Assembly (NCBI RefSeq): GCF_910592395.1
Contig: NC_088319.1
Coordinates: 1,302,001-1,366,000, forward strand
Reading direction: 5' to 3'
DNA: 64,000 nt
Origin: Lineus longissimus
Taxonomy: Eukaryota; Nemertea; Pilidiophora; Heteronemertea; Lineidae
Part shown: positions 8,420 through 20,590 of the stretch, piece by piece
Layout: each line of letters starts with the position of its first letter
Position numbering within the stretch: position 1 is the first letter of the stretch
Program-made: the position numbers and the translations under genes
Notes under the pieces: model-generated
The model's database searches: none
Told to the model about the DNA's origin: nothing
What the model saw: the letters and a program-made list of their open reading frames with translations, nothing else

Positions 8420-11400
8420 TTTTTAAAATTTTTTTACTTTATGCGCACCAGCATAAAGTGATGGACGTGAAGGTCTCGCTAAGAATTCCGTTCTTGTAAT
8501 TGGGGCGTTTTCTGCAGATCATTGTAAAGCAATCAGTCATATCTTATCGGATCTTCGTTTACCAGGGAATTAACAGGGAATTATCGGACAGGTTTCGTCT
8601 CTGTCACAGAAGGATTCACTGCGCTCGCTAGGTACGTCATAACTGTGAGACGATGATATGATAAAACACGAAAGTGTGAATGGGTCACAATGCAAACATT
8701 TAAGGCTACATTTTTTTCTCCATGCGTACCGTATGCCCTAAATGATACATGTATAATGTACATAAAATTATGATAATAATATTGTGTACATAAATATTGC
8801 TTATAAAAATATTGTAAATATACATCACGGAGCAGATGTTCTTTTGTTCCAACAGCTGGTTGCGCTATCATGCCAAAAAATCTACAACGCGAACTGGAAT
8901 CCGGGACTGGAATGCCCTAATGATGTATGGGAAAGATTGTCAACAAATTACCGCCATATTTCAATGCAAGTTTCATTATTGACAGTTTTACTTGGCGACA
9001 AATGCAACCATTTTGAATGTACTGAAGATTTTCCCGCCAAATATACACGACGCACCGACACGACGTCGTCTTCCGGGTTTCGGGTCCGTGACGTCATCGT
9101 GTCGCTTGAAAATGGTGATGATCATTCACAGGCGATGTACTCGCAAATATGTCAAGGTTATTGGTGTCTTCCGAAGTATTTTTGTGATTGGTTGATCGCT
9201 AATAGATCTCAATTTTGATTCTGGACGTCGTCACGTGCCGTGACACATCCGGGACCTCATAAAGATATGCAAATCTGTATTGGCTGGGAGAATATCCTTT
9301 GTCGCCATGTTTTGATACTAAAAAAACCTATTTGGTCGGAATATATCTTGCTTTTCTGTCAATAACATCAATAATATCAATATCAAACGAAGGTTTAGTT
9401 AACATTGCTGCATTTTCTTTCTGATCTTCGGAATCATTGGAGCCCTATGTGTTCATAATATGTGAGAAATTATTGCGCAGTAATGGAAAGACTACAGATA
9501 CATCTTTGCTGGTACCTTAGAAATTAAGCCATAATGGGCTTTCTCTATAGCCCGATAAAAAATCTTAATAAAATAAACCCGACCGGTAGGTAGCGCTTCA
9601 GAGCCCATAACGATGCGGACAAATCCTTAAGAATTTTTCTAATTTACGGTGGCTGCGCCTAATTAGCTATGACACATGATATCACCCGTTGAATCACTGG
9701 AGCACGAATAGGTTATTGCTTGAATGTCTCCACCAATCAGTCAATCAATAAATCAATTAATCATTACGTGTCATCGATGTGGCGATGTAGTTTCATCGTT
9801 CAGGAGGTTCTGGAGTGAGATGCAGAGCGGTCGGTCTTGAGCGTAGGGCAGAGAAAACTGTAGTACCATAAGTCCCTGCATGGTGGCGTATCGACCAGAA
9901 CCTCTATTTCGATTCACGATTCATGATGTCACCTTTCATCCTCACGTAGAGTCAGTTAGCTCGTGACAAGTGCAACATGACCAGTGACAACGTGAACTCT
10001 AAATCGCGCCCTGAAGGCGCCATTTCCATCGAGACGAAAGGGAAAGCAGCAGCAGTAAGGCGCCTTTATGGGACGTGCCTTTTCGACCGAGTTCACCGCA
10101 ATGATTAGCCGCTGATCTGATCACGAACCCGATGACGATTTTAGAGTTAACCACACGATACTATTGATGTGACTTTGGACAATTTCCAAAACTATGACCA
10201 CACATTTTGTCACTATCGCTCGTTTCTGTAAAGCTTGCTATATCTTACGTGACAGTAATTTCGCTATGCCACAACACACATAAAATACATGTATAACTTT
10301 CTGACCCTTCTGTTGGAAATATTTGTGCCGATATATAGGGCCTAATTGAGTGCCTTGACCAGAAAGACAAAAGGAAGGGCCTCCGTCGGACCTTGAGATA
10401 TAACTTAATAATAACACGTTTCGCCAACACAACTAGAATGTGATGCCATCTTCAAGGACAGACACACTCGACTGCCACGGACTATCCTTGATGGACATAT
10501 TCCATTTTTGACAAAAAACGGCTAAGTTTCCAACTCAAAATGGCGCTGTTCGGGATGCGATACTTCAGAATGGACAAAGGTAGGTCGGTTGGGCGGTTTC
10601 AACCGCACGCTGGAAGAGAACCTCGTGGGCATTGCGACTCTATGTTGTACGTTTTTTCCGGGGTCTCTGATTTCCCCAAACTTTACATTACCAACCGCCA
10701 AATATTGTTTATAAAATAAAGCTAAAAATGTCTCAAATGTATGTATAAAATCATTGTGAAGATTGAGGTGGAATATCAATACAAAAACGTACGTAATTTA
10801 TCAAATCGAATTTGACACTAAAGCTGAACTCAACCTCGGCGATGAAATAATCGGAGTGGTAGTCGGTAGGGTGCAAAACCTCTCTAATGAACCGGGACCA
10901 CCGCAAATGGAAAACTTAGTAATGACATACACTCAAGCCATTAACTTATCGAATTAGTTATCGGAGTTACGCATCCCCTGTTGAACATCGCCCCAACACT
11001 CTTTCCATCAAAGCATATTTCATTAGAACCAGAACAACACTAATTGAATGGTGTAATGTCAACTTGCAAATATTTGCGGGCTTTTTTATTTTTGCGCTTT
11101 TCGCGAATACCCTCTAGTCCTTCGCTAAGATAAAAATCGCGATGAAATATTATTTGGTTTGTGGAAAAACCGATTGAAAAATTTCGTATCGGCCAAAAAT
11201 AAAAACGCGAAAATCGTATTTTTTTAAAATTTTCGCGAAACGCAAAAATGTAGTGGCGCGAATATGTTGTGGGTTGTAGTGTTGATATCTAATGTCTAAA
11301 TGTCCAAATGACATGTAATGGGCCTGGAATACTCTCAACACAGCATCCCAGTTTGTTTGTTTCGCGTCGAAGGGGAGCAGACGTTTTGTATTCGGATGAT

Positions 11401-12557
11401 ATTAGTCGCCGCACGGTGCGGGCGAACCGGGTACGGCGTTTGGCTCTCATCATAGCAGTCCCTTCATTCAGTAATTGAGGACTTTTGAACTTACTTCGAC
11501 TGCTGACCGCATTTTTGGATTATCAGCTGTGCGTTTCTTCTTCTGGTGGCAGTTGCTTGCTAATTTGCGCTTCTGAAACCGGACGGGAGCTTTCTTCTTC
11601 AACACCTCTGACCTGTTTTGTGTCCCTCAGTAATAGTCGGGTTTCGCAACGACTCTGAACGACCTGCTACGGACTCTGTGATGTCATCAAATCCGTTGCG
11701 AGAAATTCACGATGCATCACCCTTAAACCGACTTTAGAATTACCCAGAACGTAAGCATCAAGGGAATTACCGTTTTGTCGAATATGAATTGAAGGTTTCA
11801 TATAGATTCGTTCATTGTAATTCGTCGTTCTTGAGGGACCTGCCATTGGGGAGGCTCTCTAGCGGCTCGAATGGAAACTGGTGCCGTGTGCCACATTGCT
11901 TAGCAGCGATTGGTTTGAAATAGCAGCATATAAGTGGAACAAATGGGACACCATGTGATGCTGTGTCGGTATCAAGTCAGTTTGGTCCAACTCTGTCTTC
12001 TCAACTTCCCATCCCCGACAATGCTTTTAGCTCTTCAGTGAGTTCCGTTCTCACATTCGGGCTTCCAACGGACGGTCCCGGAAATGAACGTCAGAAATAT
12101 CCTGTATTGCTGACCAACCGGGCATTTTCTGTATGGCAAACCCAACTCAGGATGCTCACATGTGAATACAGAATAGTACGTGTAGTAAGAATAGCAGGCA
12201 GCTAAATTACAACTATTAGCCTTAGGACATTTCCTTCGTCAATTTTGACTCTATGCGCGTGACACCAGTCAGCGGAACCGATTTGGGTAGCTGGATTAGT
12301 AACAGCTACTATAATACTATTGTGAGCCCATGTGATGTACTGAATATCGTTGTGGATACTCTGGGCCTCTGGACAGTTAGCTCCCAACGAAACGACGAAT
12401 CTATAGGATTGGATATGTGATAGGGATATAACCAGTTGACCCTGGATTAAATCAGGTAATGGTAACACTGACGTTACACTTGGTATTTCAAACATTTTAT
12501 ATTCATTACCATGACGTTATTTTGCTCCTGACATCGCGGTTAAAAGAATAGACCGCA
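8420..12557. other. 4-kb non-coding stretch
   Basis: No gene could be supported. The longest open frame (8784-9218) has no recognisable domain and sits in a region with many stops. The sequence at 11060-11260 is rich in TTCGCGAAA and AAAATAAAAACGCGAAAA words, a type of dispersed repeat also seen near 49380-49440. CpG-rich patches at 9030-9250 and 11840-11930 could be promoters or untranslated exons of genes outside the window. Confidence 0.4.
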
Positions 12558-12806
12558 TGCGAAAATAAATGTCGGCCATTTTGAAAAGGCCTTTTCACAG
12601 GCGGCGTAAGTTTACCATGACATAAAAGTCATTTTTTAGATCAAATCATCACCGAAAGCATTCAAAATATCATGAACATTGGAAGACATGGACAACTTCA
12701 AGAAAAATTGCTTGAATAAGCTTGTGTATTCTTACTTTATGACATAGATAAACAAACATTGCCTGTGAAAAGGGACTTTTCAAAATGGCCGAAAGTGATT
12801 TTCGCA
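12558..12806. mobile_element. Hairpin MITE with about 45-bp inverted ends
   Basis: The left end contains TGCGAAAATAAATGTCGGCC followed by ATTTTGAAAAGGCC. The right end is its inverted partner (AAAATGGCCGAAAGTGATTT, then TCGCA), and the match extends inward through CTTTTCACAGGC and ACATAAAGT-like words. The interior is AT-rich and non-coding. No flanking duplication is obvious. Confidence 0.65.
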
Positions 12807-12809
12807 GGT

Positions 12810-14940
12810 TGTCCATTTAGGCCTAGTCCATATATAGTCTCTGTCTTTGAAAAAAGCCTGCTCGCACCTAGACCTAAATTCCCATTGTTCTAAAAGGCTT
12901 TATTCCTATCAGGGTAAATATTGATAACATCAGCCCCCATGAAACGGCATTCAGAGTGGTCGATTCACCTAAACCTGCAAGGACAGCTACAAATTGCTAG
13001 TATTTTGATCTTATTAGATGAATGGTCATTTTCTTCAAGATAAAGCAGCCAAAGATAATAATAATATCGCATATATTGATTTGATATGAAACCCGTGCAA
13101 CTATTCAATCCAGTAGTGCGACATACGACATTCATGACACATTCTCAGCAATCGAGAACATGATTGAAGTTAAAGCTTCGAAATTGGTGGTACATCGCGC
13201 CAAATGACCTGCTAGTACATTCTAATTGTACATATACTCAAATAACGCTCGCGTCAGAGAATGGCATATCCCATTGTACACTATTTGAAACTAACTTTTT
13301 TCATTTCTAAATGAGATAAACACCGTTTTGGGTTGTCTCAATTTGGAGCAGTGTAATTTTTAATGACATTCGTCGTGAAGTCGCCATGGGCTATATAACA
13401 GAACACTATCAGTCTACGATCCAGACCAGGAATATGTAATTGATATCAGTTCCCGCGTAATCTGATGGCCTCGGTTTGGTTTACGCTGAGTGGCATATCT
13501 GCTTACAAGCAGGCCAGACTCTAATTAGGACACGCTCAATATAGCCATTCCGGGATAGAGAGGCATCCGTGATGACTGGATAGCAATCCAAAAGAAACAA
13601 CCCCAAGCATGTTGTCTGTTGGACAACTAACTCATGCTGACCACATGGGCTCCATCCACCCATGGGTGATAGATAAAAAAATTCATGAATATTATAAACC
13701 TATGGGGCTATGCTAACTAATATAAGTGGACATTTGGGATATATTATTAATTAGGTATATGTACTAGTTACTTCAAACTCTACAATGAACTAACTTAACT
13801 AATGGTGAAAATGCCCTAGCCATAGCAACCACTACACCAACGCCTAACTGACACATGCATACTCGTGCAGGGTATAAAGAATGTGCATCAAGGAAGTAGG
13901 CCATGTCCTGGATTTTTAACTCTGATTTGCAAAATGAGCACCAACAAAGTACTGATTTTACATCATGTGTGGTATATTTCAGTTTAAGATGACTATATTT
14001 TGGTACCTTAGGACATTATGCACCCATGGATATCATACATCAACTGTCTTGAACTCTAAGCCTCACAGAACATGGCACCCAACATGTGTCTCTCAGCATG
14101 TTTGACCCCATCTATCAAGCCACTGTTTATTTCAAGATTTCTCAGAACTATTTTAATTTCAAGCCATCAGACCGCTTGCATCTGAAAGAAGGCATCATTA
14201 TGTGCCAAAATGTGCATAGATACTGAGCTAATTGGCTGAGACTACGCTAAGACGACAGCTTTTTTCTGTTGATTGGCATTTTAGAACCCTGCCCCTCATG
14301 ACTATAACCAATAATATAGCAGAGACCAGTTGAGATATGAAATCAACATTTTGCATACCATTAGTCAAGATATCAAGAGAGAGGCCTAGTGGATTTTTCA
14401 CCCTCAAGGCACTTAAAGCCTCCCAGAACACGCCCAAAAAGGGCAGCCACACCCTTCAGGATTATTTAGGATTATTAATCTGTCTACTGGAGCTAAATAG
14501 GATAATATGTTCGAGGATAAATATCATAAACAGTCAGTGAGTAACCTATTCTCCAATATCAGCAAGATTGAAACAGATGTGGGTAACTGTATGGTCACAG
14601 GGGACACTTTAGTGGCACATAATCATTTGGCTACTCTCTATCAGACAGGTAGTACATTGCAGTACCAATGCACTATCATGCATTGGTACCAAAACGAGGC
14701 TGAGTTTTAGCAACGAGGCTGAGTTTTAGCAGATAAGGATACGATATGGCCTAGATTGCAGACTGTATACGTTTGAATCATACCTTCCAATAGCAGTATG
14801 TGATATGCGCTTGTCCTCAGGGATGTACGTCAAATTGTGACCTCGGTTCGTTGATTTCCTCTCCTGTACTCCAATCTCCCAGCTGGCGAAACGCCGACAG
14901 CTTCTTTTAAAGCCATCGACATATATGAAGTTAACTGTTA
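12810..14940. other. Non-coding, no gene seen
   Basis: No exon was recognised. A short hairpin (GTACCAATGCA ... TGCATTGGTAC) lies near 14662-14690, followed by a 19-bp direct repeat (AACGAGGCTGAGTTTTAGC, twice, 14694-14731). Confidence 0.4.
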
Positions 14941-14943
14941 GTA

Positions 14944-15312
14944 ATAGCATTCCGCGACGTTACTATTTATAGCTCACAAGGTCTTTTGCATAAGATATTG
15001 ATGACGTTTTAGTCACGTGACAGTCGGACATCGACACTTATTTCTACGCATTTGAGCCTATTTGAAAGTCAATTATCTTTGACCCTGCATTGTTTTTAGC
15101 ATGAATGATACCATAGAGTCAGAGAGAAAAATATTCAGAACAATTATGTAGTATTTCCGACACTCGGACATGTGCCAGACTAAATCTAACTGCCCAAGTT
15201 AGAAAGCCTGAATCCATTACGAAACCGCATGTTTGTCCGACATTACATGTAATTCAGCGATGGGGAAATAGAGGGCAGCAGCTGCAGTGACGTCATTATC
15301 GCGGAATGCTAT
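14944..15312 (+). mobile_element. 369-bp MITE, TA-flanked, copy A
   Basis: Ends ATAGCATTCCGCGA and TCGCGGAATGCTAT are exact inverted repeats, with TA on both sides (14942-14943, 15313-15314), as in Tc1/mariner-type elements. The same element, also 369 bp, sits in opposite orientation at 18316-18684 with only scattered differences, so both are fairly young. The interior has CACGTGAC, TATTTATAGC and similar words but no open frame of note. Confidence 0.85.
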
Positions 15313-15654
15313 TAGCTGAAAGAAAAACTCCAATCTCTTAGTGGACTGTCTTTTAATCGGAGCTGAGCTTAGGATAATGGTCCCTCCGAGAACAGTAGAC
15401 TACCTTTAGTAGAGTGTCCAACGCAGCCGTCGTCACCTTTATAAAATTACTAGCATCATAACACTTAATGTGCATCGGAGGTTTCCTGACACGGAAGTTG
15501 GGAATCACCAGAGATTCTTTATACCTCTCTTTTAACTATTGTGAGTTTGGTAACGAATGGTTTTCAGTTTTGCTTTGACTGTTAGTGCCAAATATGTTTT
15601 GAGAAGAAGTACTTTGCTTTTTGAAACGCCCTGAAAAATCTTTGTTGTCCGACG

Positions 15655-15831
15655 AAAATTTGGTCATTGGGACCGCCCAATCCAGTGGTCGTGGTCTGGA
15701 TACCGGGGTGATCGTGTTACCGGGGGCCTTGTATTGGTAATTAGAGAGGAAACCATACGGGATCGGCGATTCTTGGTCGTCGTAGCGAGGTGGTCGCGTT
15801 ACCGGGGTGGTCGCCGATCGGGGTTCAACTG
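15655..15831 (-). mobile_element. Fragment of a CAGTTGAACC-type MITE
   Basis: On the minus strand the segment starts TACAGTTGAACCCCGATCGG and continues with repeated CGACCACC and GTTACCGGGG words (ACCCCGGTAACGCGACCACC), the pattern of pogo-like MITEs with a TA-CAGT end. The opposite end was not found. The 144-codon open frame over this region is explained by these repeats. Confidence 0.4.
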
Positions 15832-16928
15832 TATATGAATTTGAGTTGTCCCTAATTCTTTTGGCGACTAAGTACGTAATCATCTGGGGACCATAAAAGT
15901 AATGGTTTATCATCATATTGCACGATGGGGTTTCTAGAAATGCATTCCCGGATACGCATAAATAATTCATCGGCTTATATTCTATGGAAACAACAAAATC
16001 AAATTAATAAAACAATACAGATTACCAAGTATATGACATACACGTGCTCGGAATATGTTTGTCAATAATAAATGCCATAAATATCTCTCTCTCGACAGAA
16101 AACAGCAATCGAAATGAATGATATTTTAAACAGGGTTCCGTTCCCCAGCCGGAAAAGTGGTTCGACCACCTCACCAATAGAAGCATGGCTGAAGTGATTG
16201 CCGCGTGCTTTGCAGTGCACCTGACTGCATTTGAGAGTACGGAAATACATGTACATGGCAAATAATATTGAATATGAATATTCATAAGGTTTGAAGGAAC
16301 CAGCTTTTGATCTAAGATAAGTGTCTTTTGGTGAAAATTGTTTTGAAAATAATTCAGTCTTTATGCTGCTAGGATATGTGACGGAACCACGTCATCAATA
16401 TAGACTTCCGGTCCTGCGCAAGGAGAACGTCGTATGTTGCGACCAACGCCATCTGCTCGAAGGAAACCTCACGGCTTCAACAAATCTTTGAATTGAAATT
16501 ATTACTTGAGTTTAACACTGAGATGTCCTCGTCTATTTGAGAAATATTATTGGTGTCTCTGACAGAAACAATATTCCTGCGATGGCGGTTTTACCCAATC
16601 AAAATTTTCGGAATCTGTCGGGTCGTTCGGCAATAACCGCCATCCGACGCATTTGTAGATAGCGCTAGTCGCAGCCATGCAGTTCAAAAGATTGTTACCA
16701 GCAGCCTGCGCATGCGCACCAGCATCTTTGTAAAATACAGATCGTTGCGCGTTTTTTATTCTGAAATTTATCTTGGTTTATTCACATAGTACTTTCACTG
16801 TGTCAGTGTATCACGTCAGAAGCAGCAGCGCATAAAGCGCAATTAATATTGATGGCTATTTCTACAATTGCGTTTCTATGTGCGGCAATTGCGTATAACA
16901 TTTCCCTATTACATGTGTGCATAGTGTA
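15832..16928. other. Non-coding, no gene seen
   Basis: No coding exon or RNA gene could be supported; short frames here have no recognisable content. Confidence 0.4.
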
Positions 16929-17106
16929 CAGTGGAACCTCCCTTAGCGGACACCACTCTATTAAGGACAACCTCTCTATTAAGGACACTAGTTTCGGTCC
17001 CAAAATGGTTGTTTCCATTCAATTTGACCACTCTTATCAGGACACCTCTCTTTTAAGAACAGCACTGGTCAGTCCTGAGGGTGTTCCTTATAGAGAGGTT
17101 CTACTG
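16929..17106 (-). mobile_element. Pogo/Tc1-like MITE (CAGTAGAACCTC family), third copy
   Basis: It is bounded by TA and carries CAGTGGAACCTCCCTTAGCG at one end and GAGGTTCTACTG at the other. It is oriented opposite to the 1489-1664 copy. A near-relative with the same TTAGCGGACACC words lies at 32188-32411, so these two form a subfamily. Confidence 0.8.
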
Positions 17107-17457
17107 TATTTATTAAGTGGCCGATCGGCTAACCCGACGTATTGTGCCAGCATATAAATATTTTCATATTTAAATTGGTGACGATGATACATTTACGTCG
17201 TTAGAGCAATCTATAGCGTTATTTTTTGTTTGGCCTGGTTACGCGTAGAAGTAAGAATCCGTTAATGATGATGATACCATGAGATATGAAAGGAGAGTAA
17301 ATGATATACATGTAGGTTTATGACATTTTGTAGGAGTCAATGTCAATAGTGCATCAACATGTGGCATATTGCCCCTTTGGTTTCAGTGAACCAAGCTTGA
17401 CCCAAGCTTGACTTAGGCAGTTATACCATTGACCTGCCTACATACCAGGAGATGAGA

Positions 17458-17583
17458 CAATGGGTGATATGAATAAAGACTAGCAAATGCTTTTATCTAA
17501 AACTCCATGTACATTTACACTAGGCCTTTCTGTACAAAACTGAAGTAAAATCATTTACTAGTCTTTATTCATATAACCCATTG
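17458..17583. mobile_element. Short hairpin element, 38-bp arms
   Basis: CAATGGGTGATATGAATAAA (continuing GACTAG(C/T)AAATG) at 17458 is matched in inverse by the segment ending at 17583, with about four mismatches. The loop is about 50 bp. It is flanked by CTTGACTTAGGCAG and GAGCTGACTTAGGTG-like words that may belong to a larger, older palindrome. Confidence 0.6.
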
Positions 17584-17589
17584 AGTTGA

Positions 17590-18315
17590 GCACTTTTACC
17601 ACAGGTGACTCATGTGGTAAAGAGCTGACTTAGGTGAAAATACCAATTTGGCAAAAAAAGACTTTGACATTTACTTTATGAGGGTGACGATATTGAAAAC
17701 CTCTGGTACACGAGGATGGTTACAGATGGGGTTGATTGAGAACTCGTTGATAAAGACTCACACATGAAAATGACCTTCAACCACGTTAATGATGAGTAAA
17801 GACTTTTCCGTCTAGACCTGGGCGTGGTGGGCGAAGAATTATACGTTGACGCCCTTCTCAGACTTAGTGATGGAAATGGCTGGAATGGTATCCGACCATC
17901 CGCTCAACGATCATTCATAAGTAAATGAAACCAGCACATATGTCCTCGTGGGAGTGCCTCGTAAGAACCAGGGCCCAGTTGTTCAACAGGTTTATCACTA
18001 ACTTAGAACTACCTTAGCGGGAACATGTCTGATGGGCTTAACGCAAAGTCAGAGTTAGCTATTACACGTAACGTATTTTGAGCACGTATCTGCTATAGTG
18101 CCGTGCTTTGAGCAACAAAAAAAGGCCACTGGTTGCTATTGTCCTTGATCAATAGAGTATTTTCACGGTCAGCCATGCTGGCAGGTAGAACAATGATTTG
18201 TCTGGCCCGTCTTAACTGGATCAAATGCTGTCATGCATGGTCATTCGTGCTTGCTTTCTTTTGTCTGTCCCTCCAGCATGGCAGGTGATGGATGACGTCT
18301 TGTGAAAGCACTCTA
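17590..18315. other. Non-coding; remnant of the GGGCCCAGTTGTTCAA repeat
   Basis: At about 17971-18060 a piece of the hairpin family seen at 20422-20571 is recognisable (GGGCCCAGTTGTTCAA, TATCACTAACTTAG). Nothing else is supported. Confidence 0.4.
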
Positions 18316-18684
18316 ATAGCATTCCGCGAAGATGACGTCTCTGCAGCTGCTGCCCTCTATTTCCCCATCGCTGAATTACAGGCAATGTCGGACAAACATG
18401 CGGTTTCGTAATGGATTCAGGCTTTCTAACTAGGGCAGTTAGATTTAGTCTGGCACATGTCCGAGTGTTGGAAATACTACATAATTGTTCTGAATATTTC
18501 TCTCTCTGACTCTATGGTATCATTCATGCTAAAAACAATGCAGGGTCAAAGATAATTGACTTTGAAATAAGCTCAAATGCGTAGAAATAAGTGTCGATGT
18601 CCGACTGTCACGTGACTAAAACGTCATCAATATCTTATGCAAATGACCTTGTGAGCTATAAATAGTAACTTCGCGGCATGCTAT
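18316..18684 (-). mobile_element. 369-bp MITE, copy B, inverted relative to copy A
   Basis: It begins ATAGCATTCCGCGA and ends TCGCGGCATGCTAT, matching 14944-15312 along its full length on the opposite strand. The left flank is TA; the right flank has changed to TG. Together with copy A it forms a 3-kb-spaced inverted pair. Confidence 0.85.
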
Positions 18685-19361
18685 TGTTCGTTCTTCTGAA
18701 AGGTTCTGATGTTTTTCCGTCATGGTGTCCTTACGATGTTCTGCTTATGTCATCTAAGTATCTTTATGGATGCAGCTTTATGACTCGGAAAAATTAAAAC
18801 AACAAATTCGCTTTGAACAACGTGGTTTACCTCGGCTAGAACTTTGAGTAATGAATCCTTATCTATTTATCGACAAGGACTTGAAGAACCTCAGATACAA
18901 GCATTGTTTTCATCAGTAGCTTGACCCCGACCAGCCTCTGTCGGTTTTGGGTCTCAATTCAATAAAGCGGTAATTTCTTGTTGGTGAAGGTGCATTCACT
19001 ACAAAGTCACTCGGTGTTTCAATCAGCAATGCGACCCCGTCGATCCTCGCCTGTCCGTTTTGGCTCTCCGTTTGAATAAAGCCGCTTCGTCTTCTTAAGC
19101 TAGATTTACATTTATACGTTTTATAGTCCGTATATCGTATGCGTTTAACGCATCCGTCCAACGAAAATTTTTCAACACATGCTTAACCATTTGCGCATTC
19201 ACATATCTCCGACAACTGCATAAAACGGGTGCGTTTAAGCGCATACGTTGCTCGAATCCAACGCATCCGTGCTATCAGGTACGTGAACGGATAGAAATTC
19301 CTTTGAAATGACGTCATTTTGGGATATACTTTCCTTGAAGTCGACCCTTGTCTACGAAACC

Positions 19362-19673
19362 ATGCCGAGGAAGACAGGGTTGAAGAAAAATTTCGTGGAG
19401 GACTTGGTGAACGCTGTCCGAGATCGTCCGTTCCTGTACAATCCGAAGCATGCTGATTACCACGATTCAAAAACATGCTTTAATCATGGAGGTATTATTA
19501 AGAAAAATTTCGTGGAGGTCTTGGTGAACGCTGTCCGAGATCGTCCGTTCCTGTACAATCCGAAGCATGCTGATTACCACGATTCAAAAACATGCTTTAA
19601 TCATGGAGGTATTATCTTAATAATACCTCCATGCTTTAATGCATGGGAATCTATAGAAAAGTTTTGCCCTTAA
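19362..19673 (+). pseudogene. MADF-domain (Myb/SANT-like) fragment, internally duplicated
   Basis: An open frame starting MPRKTGLKKNFVEDLVNAV and running into DRPFLYNPKHADYHDSK resembles the N-terminal half of a MADF domain, the DNA-binding module found in Adf-1 and in the second protein of PIF/Harbinger transposons. A 117-bp (39-codon) piece is repeated in tandem in frame (first copy from about 19388, second from 19505, differing at ED/EV). The frame then enters a hairpin and stops at 19673. The rest of the domain (the aromatic helix 3 region) is missing, so this is a captured or leftover exon. A GGTATT after each copy could serve as a weak splice donor. Confidence 0.6.
19602..19633. repeat. 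Perfect 14-bp hairpin
   Basis: CATGGAGGTATTAT, a four-base CTTA loop, then ATAATACCTCCATG. The left arm is the end of the second MADF repeat (CATGGAGGTATTAT also ends the first copy at 19485-19498), so the right arm is an inverted extra copy of that end, as template switching during replication would leave. Confidence 0.85.
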
Positions 19674-20421
19674 TAAAGCGCACGATATTACGGATAAATG
19701 TGTATCGGAAACTCGGATGCTGGAAATGGAAACGTATCACGCATCCGTTTCAACGTATACATGTAAATCTAGCTTTATTGATGAAGGTGCATTCAATACA
19801 AAGTCACTCGGTGCTTTAATCAGCAACTCGACCCCGTCCAGCATTTTCTGTCTGTCCCGGGCCGTTTAAATAAAGTGGCTTCATCTTCTTATTGGTAAAG
19901 GTTCATTCACAACAAAGTCACCAAGTGCTTCAATCAGCAACTCGACCCGTCCAACATTTTTTGTCCGTTTAAGATCTCCATTCAATTAAGGCTGCTTCAT
20001 TATCTTGTTGGTGAAGGTGCATTCACCACAAAGTCACTCGAAGCTTCAATCAACAAACCGATCCCGCTTAAACCTTTCCAAACAAAAGACTTCTCAAACC
20101 CTGGATATCATTTTCTATGTCCTTTCTTTCTTGGCCACATCAGCCAATAGCTGCACTCACAGCTAGCTCCGTTGTCCAGGGTCGGGCGTGGTAGCGAAGG
20201 AATCTCAGGTATCGTAAATGTCACGAGCAGTTCATTAAAGGCAGTATTCATGCTTGTCAATCCTGCCACTGATGCACATATCCTTTGAGCACCAAGCTAA
20301 GGATAGTATTACGCAGATTAGCTTGAATCTCCCTGGGTTACGTATGAAAATAAAGGCTGTTTGAGTATGCAAGCAGGGCATGGCGCACTTGGATCAAGTG
20401 GGGTTTATAGATAGAATGTCT

Positions 20422-20571
20422 GGGCCAGCTTGTTCAAAATAAGTTTTGTCACTAACGCTGGCGTTATCTTAGCTTGGCGTTATCTCTCTTTCAGTTAAGC
20501 TCTTAGACTTAAACGCTAAGTTAAGCTAACGCCAGCGTTAGTGACAAAACTTGTTTTGAATAACCGGGCCC
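20422..20571. mobile_element. Hairpin MITE, about 60-bp arms
   Basis: GGGCCAGCTTGTTCAAAATA, then AGTTTTGTCACTAACGCTGG and CGTTA, is mirrored by the inverted sequence ending AACCGGGCCC. The element is almost entirely palindromic with a 30-bp loop. Related sequence occurs at 52717-53138, with remnants near 17971, 30110 and 34797. No target duplication is clear. Confidence 0.75.
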
Positions 20572-20590
20572 TGATTAGATAGACAGTGCT

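Larger units (their letters stand above)
19098..19774 (+). mobile_element. PIF/Harbinger-like non-autonomous element with TTA duplication
   Basis: Terminal repeats are AGCTAGATTTACATTTATAC on the left and GTATACATGTAAATCTAGCT on the right. The flanks are TTA (19095-19097) and TTA (19775-19777), the three-base TWA duplication typical of PIF/Harbinger. Removing the element and one TTA restores the CTTCTTATTGATGAAGG of the surrounding tandem repeat, so the insertion is read unambiguously. Inside are ACGCATCCG repeats near both ends, a duplicated MADF-like coding fragment and a perfect hairpin. No DDE transposase is present. Confidence 0.85.
18915..20075 (+). repeat. Decayed tandem array, about 120-bp unit
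   Basis: The core unit reads roughly TTGGTGAAGGTGCATTCAC, ACAAAGTCACTCGGTGTTTC, AATCAGCAACTCGACCCCGT, a variable CTGTCCG stretch, then TTTAAATAAAG(C/T)(G/C)GCTTC and TCTTCTTA. Four or five units are visible at about 18920, 18980, 19780, 19895 and 20005. The second-to-third junction is split by the Harbinger-like element 19098-19774. The array is non-coding. Confidence 0.75.

Noticed and set aside
8784-9218. 144-codon plus-strand open frame
   Set aside because: No recognisable domain and no splice or start evidence. The composition looks like chance translation of AT-rich DNA.
15536-15970. 144-codon minus-strand open frame with repeated TPV(T/S)RP
   Set aside because: The repeated peptide comes from CGACCACC/GTTACCGGGG words of a CAGTTGAACC-type MITE.
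19308-19361. Earlier start for the MADF-like fragment
   Set aside because: The upstream residues do not resemble the family, whereas MPRK at 19362 begins the recognisable part. Neither start is proven.
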